In this document: positions 1 to 6,910 of the stretch, piece by piece
Layout: each line of letters starts with the position of its first letter
How positions within the stretch are numbered: the stretch's first letter is position 1
Assembly (NCBI GenBank): GCA_041485385.1
Contig: JBGPJM010000235.1
Coordinates: forward strand, 1-7,365
Reading direction: 5' to 3'
Source of the DNA: JBGPJM01 sp041485385
GTDB taxonomy: Bacteria; Planctomycetota; Phycisphaerae; Phycisphaerales; UBA1924
Length of the DNA stretch: 7,365 nucleotides
Program-made: the position numbers and the translations under genes
Notes under the pieces: generated by a model
The model's input: only the letters and a program-made list of their open reading frames with translations
What the model was told of the DNA's origin: nothing
Databases searched by the model: none

Positions 1-113
1 CTGCGGATCTGATCGTCGGTCGGCTTCGGTTCGCTGCGGCCAGACGCGGGTGTGCCGGTGGCGGCGGCGGTGGCAATACCGGGACCGTTCTTGCTGGGTG
101 CCTGACGCTTCAT
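1..113 (-). CDS. N-terminus of a probable DUF2934-type small protein (truncated by window edge)
   Basis: An ATG at 113 opens a frame that runs off the left edge after about 37 codons without a stop. It begins MKRQAPSKNGPGIATAAATG, continues as a low-complexity Ala/Thr/Ser/Lys-rich segment, and ends at the edge with EPKPTDDQIR. The PTDDQIR phrase resembles the start of the DUF2934 domain, a short bacterial domain of unknown function that often begins P-T-x-x-x-I and follows a disordered basic N-terminus. A GGAG element (complement of 122-125) lies 8 nt before the ATG, which supports this start. The gene is divergent from the terC-like gene. The family call rests on only about seven residues, so it is tentative. 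The reading frame with its ribosome binding site is somewhat firmer. No function can be assigned. Confidence 0.5.
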   Translation of the reverse strand, partial: MKRQAPSKNGPGIATAAATGTPASGRSEPKPTDDQIR

Positions 114-334
114 GGCCTGGGCTCCGGTGACGTATGAGAGCAACGGGCCCGCCCGACGAAAGATGACCCGAGCGGATCCGTAGGAATGTTGACCGATCAA
201 TCATAGTGCCGCACGCCCCACCCGCGGCGAGCGTCTCCAGGAAGCACCCGCCCGACACGCCACTACACTCTGCGCACGCGGGCAAAGCGCACAACGCTGG
301 GGGGGGCGGCAAACGGGGTACGTGAGCTCAGCGC
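114..334. promoter_or_regulatory. Divergent intergenic region between the DUF2934-like and terC-like genes
   Basis: These 221 bp separate two divergently oriented starts and should hold both promoters. The most AT-rich patch is near 185-207. On the minus strand it contains TATGAT (complement of 200-205), a fair -10 match, but no recognisable -35 element lies at the usual spacing. On the plus strand TACACT (264-269) is a weak -10 candidate, also without a clear -35. A run of eight G (299-306) lies about 28 bp before the terC-like start. No ORF, RNA gene or convincing hairpin was seen. The exact promoters are not resolved. Confidence 0.35.
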
Positions 335-1792
335 ATGGTCTGGCTCTGGATCTTGATGACGGCGGTGATGGCCCTGCTCCTGGGGCTGGACCTCTTCGTG
401 CTCAACCGGCGCCCCGAACGCATCGGCCCCGCCGAGGCGGTCGGATGGGCCTTCTTCTGGTTCGCCCTCGCCGGGGCGTGCAACGGCGCGCTGTGGTTCA
501 TGCACACCCACGACCTGCTGGGTCTCCGGGCCGCCACCGGCCTGCACGCCGACGAGGCCGCCCAACAGTTCCTCGCCGCGTTCCTCACCGAGTCGGCCCT
601 GGGGCTGGACACGGTTTTCGTCCTGTCTGCCGTGTTCGCCCACCGGCGCACGCCCGAGCGGGTGCAGCACCGCGTCCTGTTCTACGGCCTGCTCGTCGCC
701 CTCCCTGTCCGGGGCCTGCTCATCGGCTCCATCGGCGGGCTGGTGAACACGTGGCACTGGACGCGCATCGCCTTCGGCGTGCTGCTGGTCCTCGCCGCGC
801 TGCGCATGATCCTGGTCCGGCAGGAGAACACCGACCCGGAGAAGAACCTCTTCGTCCGCCTCACACAGAAGGCGCTGCCGATGACCGACCGGCACATCGG
901 CACGAGCCTGGTCACGCGGGAGAAGGGACGCTGGGCCTGGACACCCCTCATGGGCGTGCTCCTGCTCGTCGAGACCGCCGATGTGATCTTCGCGTTCGAT
1001 TCCGTCCCGGCGGCGTTCGCGATGACGGATTCCCCGTTCATCGTCTTCTCCGGCAACTGCTTCGCGCTGCTGTGCCTGCGCTCGCTCTTCTTCGCGCTGC
1101 GCGGCCTCACGGCGTGGATCCGCTACGTCAAGCTGGGCCTCGCCGCCATCCTCGCCTACTGCGCCGTGACGATCGCCCTCCCCGCCGAGGGCCGCCCGCA
1201 TTCGTACGTTTCTCTGGCGTTCATCGCCAGCGCCCTGGTGGCCGGATTCGGCGCGGCACTCATCTTCCCCAAGCGCGGGCCGGTCCCGACCGTCTCGCCG
1301 CTGGGCGAGGATGCCGAGCGCATCGCCCGTTTGACTCTCCGGCAGGCCCGCAAGCTCATCGTCCTCGTCGTTGGTTTCACCGTCGTCGGCCTGGGGATCC
1401 TCATGCTCATCGGTCCGGGGCCGGGGTTGCTGGTCGTCCCGATCGGGCTGGCGGTCCTGGCCAGCGAGTTCGTCTGGGCCAGGCGGCTGCTGAACCACTA
1501 CACCGAGCGCGCGACCAAGATGGGGAAGAGAGCCGGCAACGCCCTGGCCCAGCGCTCGCACCCGTGGCTGATCGCGCCGGTGATCGGCGGGACGATCGCC
1601 GGGATCTGGGCGATCATCCATTTCGGCTGGCTGGCGCCCAAGCTGATTCTCCCTGGGTCCGTGCCGCTGCTCATCGGCGAGGCGGTGTGGGCGGTGCTCA
1701 CCGTCCACCGCCACCGCGAGCTCAAACGCCGGCGGATGAATCCGACCGCGCCTGTCCCGGAGGTCAAGCCCAGTGAATCAAGCGCCGCGTGA
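335..1792 (+). CDS. TerC-family integral membrane protein with C-terminal PGPGW domain
   Basis: A 485-residue polytopic membrane protein. Residues ~1-310 match the TerC/Alx family (LysE exporter superfamily), whose members are linked to tellurite resistance and Mn/metal-ion export at the inner membrane. Visible family landmarks are TESALGLDTVFV (85-96), the counterpart of the usual EKSLSVDNLFV, and ADVIFAFDSVPAAFAMTDSP (215-234), followed by FIVFSGNCFALLCLRSLFF with its conserved acidic residues D216 and D222. A charged linker (~312-339) leads to a second module at ~340-395 with PGPG (361-364) and GLAVLASEFVWA (371-382), typical of the PGPGW transmembrane family. More hydrophobic segments follow (~411-456), then a basic tail. 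An in-frame TGA at 323 makes ATG 335 the first possible start, but no good Shine-Dalgarno precedes it. The transported ion cannot be told from sequence. The symbol terC is withheld because the family has several paralogues. Confidence 0.88.
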   Translation: MVWLWILMTAVMALLLGLDLFVLNRRPERIGPAEAVGWAFFWFALAGACNGALWFMHTHDLLGLRAATGLHADEAAQQFLAAFLTESALGLDTVFVLSAVFAHRRTPERVQHRVLFYGLLVALPVRGLLIGSIGGLVNTWHWTRIAFGVLLVLAALRMILVRQENTDPEKNLFVRLTQKALPMTDRHIGTSLVTREKGRWAWTPLMGVLLLVETADVIFAFDSVPAAFAMTDSPFIVFSGNCFALLCLRSLFFALRGLTAWIRYVKLGLAAILAYCAVTIALPAEGRPHSYVSLAFIASALVAGFGAALIFPKRGPVPTVSPLGEDAERIARLTLRQARKLIVLVVGFTVVGLGILMLIGPGPGLLVVPIGLAVLASEFVWARRLLNHYTERATKMGKRAGNALAQRSHPWLIAPVIGGTIAGIWAIIHFGWLAPKLILPGSVPLLIGEAVWAVLTVHRHRELKRRRMNPTAPVPEVKPSESSAA

Positions 1793-2611
1793 CGCGCGCG
1801 AGGCTTGCCGGTTGTCGGCATCGATGTGCTCCTCGTGTTCCGATGTCGGACCCGGCGATCGGAAGGCCATCCTCGTCGCCGCCGCGGCGATGTTCCGAAC
1901 GCCCCGCGCGAGGCGGGCGCCGGGCGGCCGGTAACAGCACGGTGTCCGCACCAGCCGTATCGGCGGCTGACCATCGGAGCCTACGCGGGCCAGCTCCAGC
2001 AGCCCCCAGCCGATCGGCGCCTCCGCGGGCTCGATGATGCCCGGGGGCGCGAGCACGAACAGTCGCGACGCCAGCTGATACCGGGCCACCATGAAGAACT
2101 TGGTCTGGCTGTAGAGCTGCCGGTCCACGCGGCGCAGCGCCCGCAGGACCGCCCGGTACGCCGGCGAGCGCGAGGCTCCCAGGTCCCACGACTCCAGCTC
2201 CGGGAACAGGAACCCGCCCGACCGGCGCAGGTGCGGCTCGTTCACCTTCACCACCTCCTCCTCCACCTCGCGGAGCTGCGTGAGCAGCCGTTCCCGCTCC
2301 GCCACCAGCTGCGGCGTCGCGCGGCGGTCCCTGAAGAAATCGGCGCGCGTGGCCTTGCACTCGATAAAGATGACCGCCGGCTGGCGCGGCACGCCTCGCC
2401 CCCCCGCGCGTGCGACCGGCCTTTCGGGAAGTTCCTTCTCCGGATCGAGCACGCCGTCGTCTGCCGCCGACAGATCGTCCAGGTACCCCGCCACGTCGAT
2501 CCGGTACCGGGAGATGGGGCAGGCCACTTCGGTCGCCACGGCCGCGCAGCCGCGCGAGAGGAGGTACTCGACCGCCGCGGCCTTTAACTGCTTGTGCGTC
2601 TGGGTCTCCAC
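1778..2611 (-). CDS. PD-(D/E)XK nuclease-like protein (MmcB-like fold), GTG start
   Basis: A 277-residue soluble protein. The N-terminus (THKQLKAAAVEYLLSRG, residues 5-21) is a helix followed by a core of the PD-(D/E)XK type: E28, then YRIDVAGY with D39, then a strand VIFIECKAT with E84 and K86, and D91 in ADFFRD. This D...ExK spacing fits the restriction-endonuclease-like fold and recalls the MmcB family of DNA-repair-associated proteins. The later segment FFMVARYQLASRLFVLAPPG with GWGLLEL (~150-195) also fits the pattern of that family. Residues 47-77 form a poorly conserved insert, and the last ~45 residues look disordered and basic. The start is GTG at 2611: an in-frame TGA lies upstream at 2645-2647 and no in-frame ATG intervenes. 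No Shine-Dalgarno sits at ideal spacing. The gene lies 47 bp downstream of the carbonic-anhydrase-like gene. DNA cleavage is inferred from the fold and the substrate is unknown. Confidence 0.75.
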   Translation of the reverse strand: METQTHKQLKAAAVEYLLSRGCAAVATEVACPISRYRIDVAGYLDDLSAADDGVLDPEKELPERPVARAGGRGVPRQPAVIFIECKATRADFFRDRRATPQLVAERERLLTQLREVEEEVVKVNEPHLRRSGGFLFPELESWDLGASRSPAYRAVLRALRRVDRQLYSQTKFFMVARYQLASRLFVLAPPGIIEPAEAPIGWGLLELARVGSDGQPPIRLVRTPCCYRPPGARLARGVRNIAAAATRMAFRSPGPTSEHEEHIDADNRQASRASRGA

Positions 2612-2658
2612 CCCGCATTCTTGGCCGCCCCCCTCGCCCGTCTCTCAGCTCTCCGGCC

Positions 2659-3171
2659 TCACCACGCCGCCGCCTCGACCTTCAGGTCCACCGGCACGAA
2701 CTTCACGAACTCGCCATGCCTGACCGCCAGGTATGCATCGATCTCCAGCGACCGGCGGATCGACCACAGGCGCGTCGCCGCCTTTCCCAGATCCTTGGAC
2801 AGCTGCCCCAGCACCTGGTCGGCCCGCATCGACAGCTTCTTCAGGTAGAAGCCGCACGACTCGTGCTGGATGAGCACCATGCGGTTCAGCTCGTGGGAGC
2901 GGATGAGGAAGTCGAGCTGCTCGACGAGCACCTCTTCTTCCTTGTAGGCGGCGAAGTGCCCGGCGAGGCAACCGGGCCCGCCAGGGATGGCGACGCGGTC
3001 GTAGCGTGGCAGGAGCAGGGCGGTGTGGAGGAACTCATCGAACTGCTCGCCGTAGCGGCCGTCGGAGCAGTAGATGGCGGCCGCGCGGATGCGGGATTCC
3101 TCGAACGGGTACATCGAGCGGAAAACTTCCTCGGCCGGGGGGCTGGGGGTTGTTGCGGGCTTTTCGTGCAT
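2659..3171 (-). CDS. Beta-carbonic-anhydrase-like zinc protein
   Basis: A 170-residue cytoplasmic protein. It has AIYCSDGR with C35, D37 and R39 (CxDxR) and LIQHESCGFY with H103 and C106 (HxxC), the zinc-ligand and dyad motifs of beta-carbonic anhydrases, which interconvert CO2 and bicarbonate. It is shorter than typical members (~200-220 residues). The first-Cys-to-His distance (68) is somewhat longer than in the classical enzymes, and AIPGGPGCLAG (61-71) stands where the RNAG-type active-site strand would be expected. It is therefore a diverged relative and activity is not assured. A longer frame opens at 3219 but has no ribosome binding site. The ATG at 3171 has GGAGGG six bases upstream and is preferred. 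The low-complexity region MHEKPATTPSPPAEE precedes the folded part. It lies between the zinc-ribbon and nuclease-like genes on the same strand. Confidence 0.8.
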   Translation of the reverse strand: MHEKPATTPSPPAEEVFRSMYPFEESRIRAAAIYCSDGRYGEQFDEFLHTALLLPRYDRVAIPGGPGCLAGHFAAYKEEEVLVEQLDFLIRSHELNRMVLIQHESCGFYLKKLSMRADQVLGQLSKDLGKAATRLWSIRRSLEIDAYLAVRHGEFVKFVPVDLKVEAAAW

Positions 3172-3177
3172 GTGTGT

Positions 3178-3183
3178 CCCTCC
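3178..3183 (-). promoter_or_regulatory. Shine-Dalgarno that sets the start of the carbonic-anhydrase-like gene
   Basis: On the minus strand GGAGGG is followed by the 6-nt spacer ACACAC and then ATG at 3171. The upstream in-frame ATG at 3219 has no comparable element, so translation most likely begins at 3171, which removes 16 Gly/Gln-rich residues from the longest open frame. Confidence 0.75.
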
Positions 3184-3244
3184 ACCACCTTGTTGGGAAT
3201 CCGGGTTCCGCGCGTTCATCGGGCCGTGTTACCAGATGCACCAC

Positions 3245-3781
3245 CTACGCCGTCTGCACCTTCCAAGCCGCGCCGCACTCCGGGCAAACCGCGCAGCCGT
3301 CGTCCTCCACCCTCAATCCTTCCAGCGAATACCCGCACGAGGCGCACACTCCCACGCGAACCAGCGCGAGAACGATCCGCCCTGCACTCTTGTGCCTGAT
3401 TTCGTGCCATGTCATATAGGTGGTGAATGCGAAGAGAGAGAACTGCAGAAACGGCCAGACTCCTCGCCATCCCCCCATAAACGGATTCGCCCAGAGAGCG
3501 GCGGCGAAACCGATGACCATCATCGCGCCACAAACCGCCCAGTATCTGACGGCTCTCCGATTCCCGCTCTCCAGCGCTCCCCAGACAACCCGCCTCGCAG
3601 TCGAAGCGGTGTCATCGGCGTTCAGATGCAGCGACGCTGGTACGGCCGGCCCTGGGTTGTAGAGCGCGATCTCGCGCCCCCGGTGGTCACGCGTCTTTGC
3701 CAGCCTTAAGGCGACCAGGTCACGCCACGAGCGCGACGGTGGTCGTTGTTCTCCACCCGAGTTCGATCCTGCCTCCGACAT
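3245..3781 (-). CDS. Two-helix membrane protein with C-terminal zinc ribbon
   Basis: A 178-residue protein of unknown function. The first ~75 residues are hydrophilic and Arg-rich. Two hydrophobic helices follow, at about 78-98 (WAVCGAMMVIGFAAALWA) and 107-125 (VWPFLQFSLFAFTTYMTW). The C-terminus is a zinc ribbon: C146-x2-C149-GYSLEGL ... C166-PE-C169-GAAW, with an extra C163. This CGYxLxGL/CPECG ribbon recurs in many planctomycetal hypothetical proteins, which is part of the basis for the taxonomic guess. Two helices would place the N-terminus and the ribbon on the same side of the membrane, presumably the cytoplasm. The start is well supported by AAGGAGG six bases before the ATG. The gene begins 27 bp after the putA stop and is probably co-transcribed with it. 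Its base composition looks less GC-extreme than that of putA. No enzymatic motif was seen. Confidence 0.8.
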   Translation of the reverse strand: MSEAGSNSGGEQRPPSRSWRDLVALRLAKTRDHRGREIALYNPGPAVPASLHLNADDTASTARRVVWGALESGNRRAVRYWAVCGAMMVIGFAAALWANPFMGGWRGVWPFLQFSLFAFTTYMTWHEIRHKSAGRIVLALVRVGVCASCGYSLEGLRVEDDGCAVCPECGAAWKVQTA

Positions 3782-3787
3782 CCCCTT

Positions 3788-3794
3788 CCTCCTT
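3788..3794 (-). promoter_or_regulatory. Strong Shine-Dalgarno of the zinc-ribbon membrane protein
   Basis: AAGGAGG on the minus strand, with a 6-nt purine spacer before the ATG at 3781. It sits inside the 27-bp gap after putA, which suggests independent ribosome loading on a shared transcript. Confidence 0.75.
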
Positions 3795-3808
3795 GCGAGA
3801 TCGTGCGA

Positions 3809-6800
3809 TTACAGCTCCGGTGCGAAGCCTCTTCGCAGTGTGTTTTCGCAGCTGGCGCGTGGCTCGACGAACTGGAGGAGGTAATCGGCGCCGCCGGCCT
3901 TGGAGCCGACGCCGGACATGCCGAAGCCGCCGAAGGGCTGGCGGGCGACGAGGGCGCCGGTGATGCCGCGGTTGAGGTAGAGGTTGCCGACGCGGAACTG
4001 GAGCTTGGCCTGTTCCAGGTGGGAGGGCTTGCGGCTGAAGACGCCGCCGGTGAGCTTGTAGGGCGATGAGTTGGCGATCTCGAGGGCCTCTTCGAACGTG
4101 CGGGCGTGGATCACCGCCAGCACCGGCCCGAAGATCTCCTCGCGGGCCAGATCGTGTTCACGCGGCACGCGGGGGAAGATCGTGGGCGCCACGTAGGGTC
4201 GCCCCGTCCGGGCCTCCAGCCCGTCGGGGAGGGGCAGACCCTCGGCCTTCAGCCCGCTTGTCTTGGCGCGCTCGATGAACCCGAGGATCTTCTGCTTCGC
4301 TTCCGCGTCGATCACGGGCCCGACATCCGTCCCCGGCAGCAGCGGGTCGCCGATCATCAATGCTCGCGTGGCCTGCACGAGGCGGTCGGTGAAGTGCGTG
4401 ATCGAGGGTCCCTGGGGGCCCTCGGCGTCCACGACGATCAGGCGCGAGCAGGCGGAGCACTTCTGCCCCTGGAACCCGAAGGCCGATTGGCGCGCGGCCA
4501 GCACGGCTTCGTCGTGGTCGGCGCTGGTGTCGATGATCAGCGCGTTCTTGCCGCCCATCTCGCAGATGACGCGCTTGACGTGCGTCTGCTCCGGCTGGGT
4601 GATGGCGGCCTGCTGGTTGATCCAGAGCCCGACGGCCTTGGAGCCGGTGAAGGCGATGAGGGCTACCCGCGGGTCCTTCACGAGGGCCGCGCCCGTCGTC
4701 TCGCCGACGCCCGGGCAGAACCGGAGCACCTCCCCCGGCTGGCTTGCCTGCTTGAGGGCGGCCTGCACGATGTCGAACAGGGCCTTGGCGATGCCGGGCG
4801 CCTGCTCGGCGGGCTTCATCACCACCGTGTTCCCGGTGACCAGCGCGGCGACGGTCATTCCGGTCAGGATGGCCAGCGGGAAGTTCCACGGCGCGATGAC
4901 GACCGCTACGCCGCGGGGCTGGTACCAGACCTCGTCCAACTCGCCGATGAACCGGCCGAGGCGCTTGCGCTCGAAGAGGGGCACGGCCAGTCGCGCGTAG
5001 TACTCGCAGAAGTCGATCGCCTCGCAGACGTCGGCGTCGGCCTCGCGCCAGGTCTTGCCGGCTTCCTTGATCATCACGCCGGAGAGCTCATCCCGGCGGG
5101 CGCGCATCGCCGCCGCCGCACGCACGAGGACATCCGCCCGCGCCATCGCCGGCGCATCCCGCCATGCCTCGAAGACGCCCAGCGCCTCGTCGATCATCCG
5201 TGCGCCGTCTTCGGGCGTTCGATCGTTGGCCACTTTCGGCACGGTCGCGCCCGCGATCGCGCGCGCGAAGGCCGCGTGCTGGGCGCGGTCGGAGAAGTCT
5301 CGCATCGGCTCGTTGAAGAAGGGACGAGAATCACCGAGGCCCTGGACCGCGGGGGAGAGGGCGTGGCGGAGGGGGTCGAGACCGGCGGAGCGCCCGCCGC
5401 CCTCGAGGGGGATGCCGGCGCGGTCGGCGCCCTGAACCTGGCCGTTGCGGGCGTGCGGGTCTGCGTGCGGCGAGGCGAGGAGCTTGGCGGGGTCGGCGTT
5501 GTCGAGGAAGCCGGCCCGCAGCCAGGATTCGTTGCTGGTGTTCTCGAGGAGGCGGCGCACGAGGTAGGCCATCCCCGGGATCATCTCGCCGACGGGGACG
5601 TACTCGCGGATGCGAAGTCCGCCGCCGGGCATCTCGACCACGGCGTACTTGAGCTGGTCGGCCATGCCGTGGAGCATCTGCAGCTCCATCGCGGCGTGGG
5701 GGAGGCCCCGGCGCTCGGCCGCCGCGAGGGCCGCGGCGATGGAGCGGACGTTGTGAGAGCCGAGGGCGAGCTTGACGCCGGGCTCTCCGGCCTTGCGCGG
5801 GGTCGCGTCAAGAAAGATCTCGGTCATGCGCTCGAAGCAGGCGTCGGTCTCGCGCTTGCTGGTCCAGACGGGGCAGGGCCAGCCCATCTGCTCGGCGTGG
5901 ATGACCTGGTAATCCCAGTAGGCGCCCTTGACCAGGCGGACTGTCACCGTCTTGCCCGTTCGCTTAGCCCAGTCGCAGATGCGGCGGGCATCGTCTTCGC
6001 CGGAGCGGAGGTAGGCCTGCATCGCCAGACCGGCCTGGAACTCGTACTTCTCGCGGCAGCGCATGAAGAGGTCGAGCGTGAGGTCCTTGAGGGACTGCTG
6101 CTCCATGTCGAAGTTGACGAAGACCCCCCCACCGCCTTTGGCTGCCGCGGCTTCGAGGATCGGGCCGAGGCGCTTCATCAGGTCGGCGATGGAGCCGGCG
6201 GGGTCGATGGGGTCGCAACGGGCCGAGAGGGCGGAGATCTTGATCGAGACGTTGGTGCGGGGGATCGGTCCGAGGTGATCGCTCTCGAGGCGCGGGCTGG
6301 GCTTCCAGGCGGCGACCTGTTCCGGCAGGTTGTTGATGAGGTCGAGGTACTTTGCCTGGTAATGGTCGGCCTCGGCGTCGGAGAGGCAGGCCTCGCCGAG
6401 CAGGTCCACGGAGAAGGCGATGCCGTCGTTCCAGAGCTGGTTCAGATTCGGAACCGCGGAGGCGGCGTCGGTGCCGGCGATGAACTTGCCGGCCATCCCG
6501 GTGATCTGCCTGGAGATCTGGGAGGTCGCCAGACCCTTGGCGATCCCCCCTGCCTTGAGCGCCAACTCGATGGGACCCGGGACGGTGACGCCGGGCTGGG
6601 AGAGGTAGTCCTTGAGGTGGTCGAAGACCTCGTCGGAGGTCTTGAGCATGGGGAAGGCATCGACGAAGCGGAAGAGCTGGACCTTGAAGTTGGGGTCCTT
6701 CATGGACCAGTTCATGAGGGCATCGGAGTAGAACCTGGCGGAGAGGAGGCCGGATTTGTGGGCGCGGGCGAGGGTGAGCATCTGCTCGCCGATCTCGCGG

Positions 6801-6910
6801 ATGCGGGACTCGGCGGCGGAATCCGGGGGCGGCTGGCGGCCGGCCCCCCCACCGCTCGGCGGCGGGAGCGGGATGGCGGGGGGCTTGGTCTTGCGGGTGA
6901 ACAAGGCCAT
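3809..6910 (-). CDS. putA: Bifunctional proline dehydrogenase / L-glutamate gamma-semialdehyde dehydrogenase PutA
   Basis: A 1033-residue two-step enzyme: FAD-dependent oxidation of proline to P5C, then NAD-dependent oxidation of glutamate semialdehyde to glutamate. The proline dehydrogenase barrel (~160-470) shows VSIKISAL with K224, VNFDME with D268, VRLVKGAYWDY (324-334), ELQMLHGM (409-416) and the substrate motif GEMIPGMAYLVRRLLENTSN (441-460) with R452/R453. The aldehyde dehydrogenase domain (~540-1020) shows APWNFP with N676, K699, FTGS (754-757), CEMGGKN with E784, FGFQGQKCSACSR with catalytic C818, and EEIFGPV (924-930). Both active sites look intact. Length and layout fit the short PutA class. 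The N-terminal ribbon-helix-helix repressor domain of enterobacterial PutA is absent, replaced by a Pro/Gly-rich tail (residues ~8-30), and the long C-terminal extension is also absent. A Gly/Ala-rich linker spans ~480-530. CCGGAGA lies upstream with its GGAG 9 nt from the ATG. Probably first gene of a four-gene unit. Confidence 0.96.
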   Translation of the reverse strand: MALFTRKTKPPAIPLPPPSGGGAGRQPPPDSAAESRIREIGEQMLTLARAHKSGLLSARFYSDALMNWSMKDPNFKVQLFRFVDAFPMLKTSDEVFDHLKDYLSQPGVTVPGPIELALKAGGIAKGLATSQISRQITGMAGKFIAGTDAASAVPNLNQLWNDGIAFSVDLLGEACLSDAEADHYQAKYLDLINNLPEQVAAWKPSPRLESDHLGPIPRTNVSIKISALSARCDPIDPAGSIADLMKRLGPILEAAAAKGGGGVFVNFDMEQQSLKDLTLDLFMRCREKYEFQAGLAMQAYLRSGEDDARRICDWAKRTGKTVTVRLVKGAYWDYQVIHAEQMGWPCPVWTSKRETDACFERMTEIFLDATPRKAGEPGVKLALGSHNVRSIAAALAAAERRGLPHAAMELQMLHGMADQLKYAVVEMPGGGLRIREYVPVGEMIPGMAYLVRRLLENTSNESWLRAGFLDNADPAKLLASPHADPHARNGQVQGADRAGIPLEGGGRSAGLDPLRHALSPAVQGLGDSRPFFNEPMRDFSDRAQHAAFARAIAGATVPKVANDRTPEDGARMIDEALGVFEAWRDAPAMARADVLVRAAAAMRARRDELSGVMIKEAGKTWREADADVCEAIDFCEYYARLAVPLFERKRLGRFIGELDEVWYQPRGVAVVIAPWNFPLAILTGMTVAALVTGNTVVMKPAEQAPGIAKALFDIVQAALKQASQPGEVLRFCPGVGETTGAALVKDPRVALIAFTGSKAVGLWINQQAAITQPEQTHVKRVICEMGGKNALIIDTSADHDEAVLAARQSAFGFQGQKCSACSRLIVVDAEGPQGPSITHFTDRLVQATRALMIGDPLLPGTDVGPVIDAEAKQKILGFIERAKTSGLKAEGLPLPDGLEARTGRPYVAPTIFPRVPREHDLAREEIFGPVLAVIHARTFEEALEIANSSPYKLTGGVFSRKPSHLEQAKLQFRVGNLYLNRGITGALVARQPFGGFGMSGVGSKAGGADYLLQFVEPRASCENTLRRGFAPEL

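Noticed and set aside
263..1776. Two ~480-codon open frames overlapping the terC-like gene (one antisense at 263-1714, one in another plus frame at 322-1776)
   Set aside because: Both encode Arg/Pro/Asp-rich sequence without domains or hydrophobic structure. The frame at 335-1792 has the TerC and PGPGW motifs and real membrane segments.
1764..2618. Alternative minus-strand frame starting at ATG 2618 with a G-rich upstream element
   Set aside because: It has the better start codon and a GAGGGGGG nearby, but its product is Arg/Gly/Ala-rich without motifs, whereas the GTG-initiated frame carries the nuclease-fold core.
3196..3209. Near-palindrome GGAATCCGGGTTCC between the zinc-ribbon and carbonic-anhydrase-like genes, considered as a terminator or operator
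   Set aside because: There is no loop, one pair is a mismatch, and no T-run follows on the minus strand. It is too weak to call.
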